Shown one piece after another: positions 63,934-64,000 of a DNA stretch of 64,000 bases (the first letter of the stretch is position 1; each line of letters begins with the position of its first letter). Source of the stretch: Hanleya hanleyi (Eukaryota; Mollusca; Polyplacophora; Lepidopleurida; Hanleyidae); NCBI GenBank assembly GCA_036873755.1, contig JAVTVY010010516.1, forward strand, positions 248,001 through 312,000, read 5' to 3'. The translations under genes were made by a program, and so were the position numbers. Below the pieces are notes generated by a model. The model was not told the DNA's origin. It made no database searches and saw nothing but the letters and a program-made list of their open reading frames with translations.

Positions 63934-64000
63934 TCTTTAGATTTTAAGAGTGCAAGAGATTAATGTTATCGACCAGCTACTTTCGAAGATCTTTTTAGTC
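63934..64000 (+). mobile_element. I-type LINE fragment running off the window
   Basis: AGATTTTAAGAGTGCAAGAG and CAGCTACTTTCGAAGATCTT match the conserved C-terminal coding block (F-K-I-V-R-D...A-A-T-L-E-D-L-F). The copy continues past the right edge. Confidence 0.75.

Overview
This is eukaryotic, intron-bearing, AT-rich DNA, very probably from a marine gastropod. The main reason is a short repeat core (ATAGCTGAAATATTGCTGA followed by a CT- or CACT-rich tail) that recurs throughout; I recall it as typical of abalone-type genomes. Other support comes from Penelope-like elements, a 'CCAATATGGCC...' satellite common in marine invertebrates, and a near absence of long host ORFs. There are no bacterial operons, CRISPR arrays or recognisable functional tRNA/rRNA genes. 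The window is essentially one host gene plus many layers of mobile DNA. HOST GENE: on the minus strand a complete three-exon rhodopsin-class GPCR can be assembled: exon 1 29454-29244, exon 2 26835-26561, exon 3 17880-17353. The splice sites are phase-compatible and the predicted protein is 337 aa with all seven transmembrane segments. Its last transmembrane exon has been partly re-duplicated downstream (16560-17404), and one decayed duplicate carries a palindrome-filled MITE (16602-17116) with a perfect 6-bp target duplication. A decayed paralogous exon 1 lies at 1-240. NESTED INSIDE THE GPCR INTRONS: intron 2 holds a tandem array (18755-25674) of a ~1 kb unit carrying a CCAAT box, a TATA-like box and an apparent first coding exon on the plus strand. 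One unit is free of insertions; the other two each carry a ~2 kb Penelope-like insertion, one with an intact 487-codon reverse transcriptase frame. Intron 1 holds a 1.7 kb TTAA-flanked DNA transposon (27375-29092) with a broken THAP-domain gene and an inward-facing P2X7-intracellular-domain-like exon. OTHER MOBILE DNA: (i) many 5'-truncated copies of an RNase H-bearing LINE of I type; (ii) two related Penelope-like families, called A and B here, mostly as 3' ends; one longer A copy (57.7-60.9 kb) has its GIY-YIG endonuclease upstream of the RT, the permuted order of Naiad elements; (iii) a CR1/L2-like LINE (39.1-46.9 kb, minus strand) with a 2A-like NPGP motif, split by a 3.6 kb element (41212-44812) encoding a tyrosine recombinase of the Crypton/DUF3504 type; (iv) fold-back MITEs, minisatellites, a higher-order satellite (47.57-49.51 kb) and a probable tRNA-derived SINE. 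The intervals 5.8-7.7, 11.2-12.0, 12.3-13.0, 49.5-51.1 and 63.1-63.9 kb show nothing I can name.
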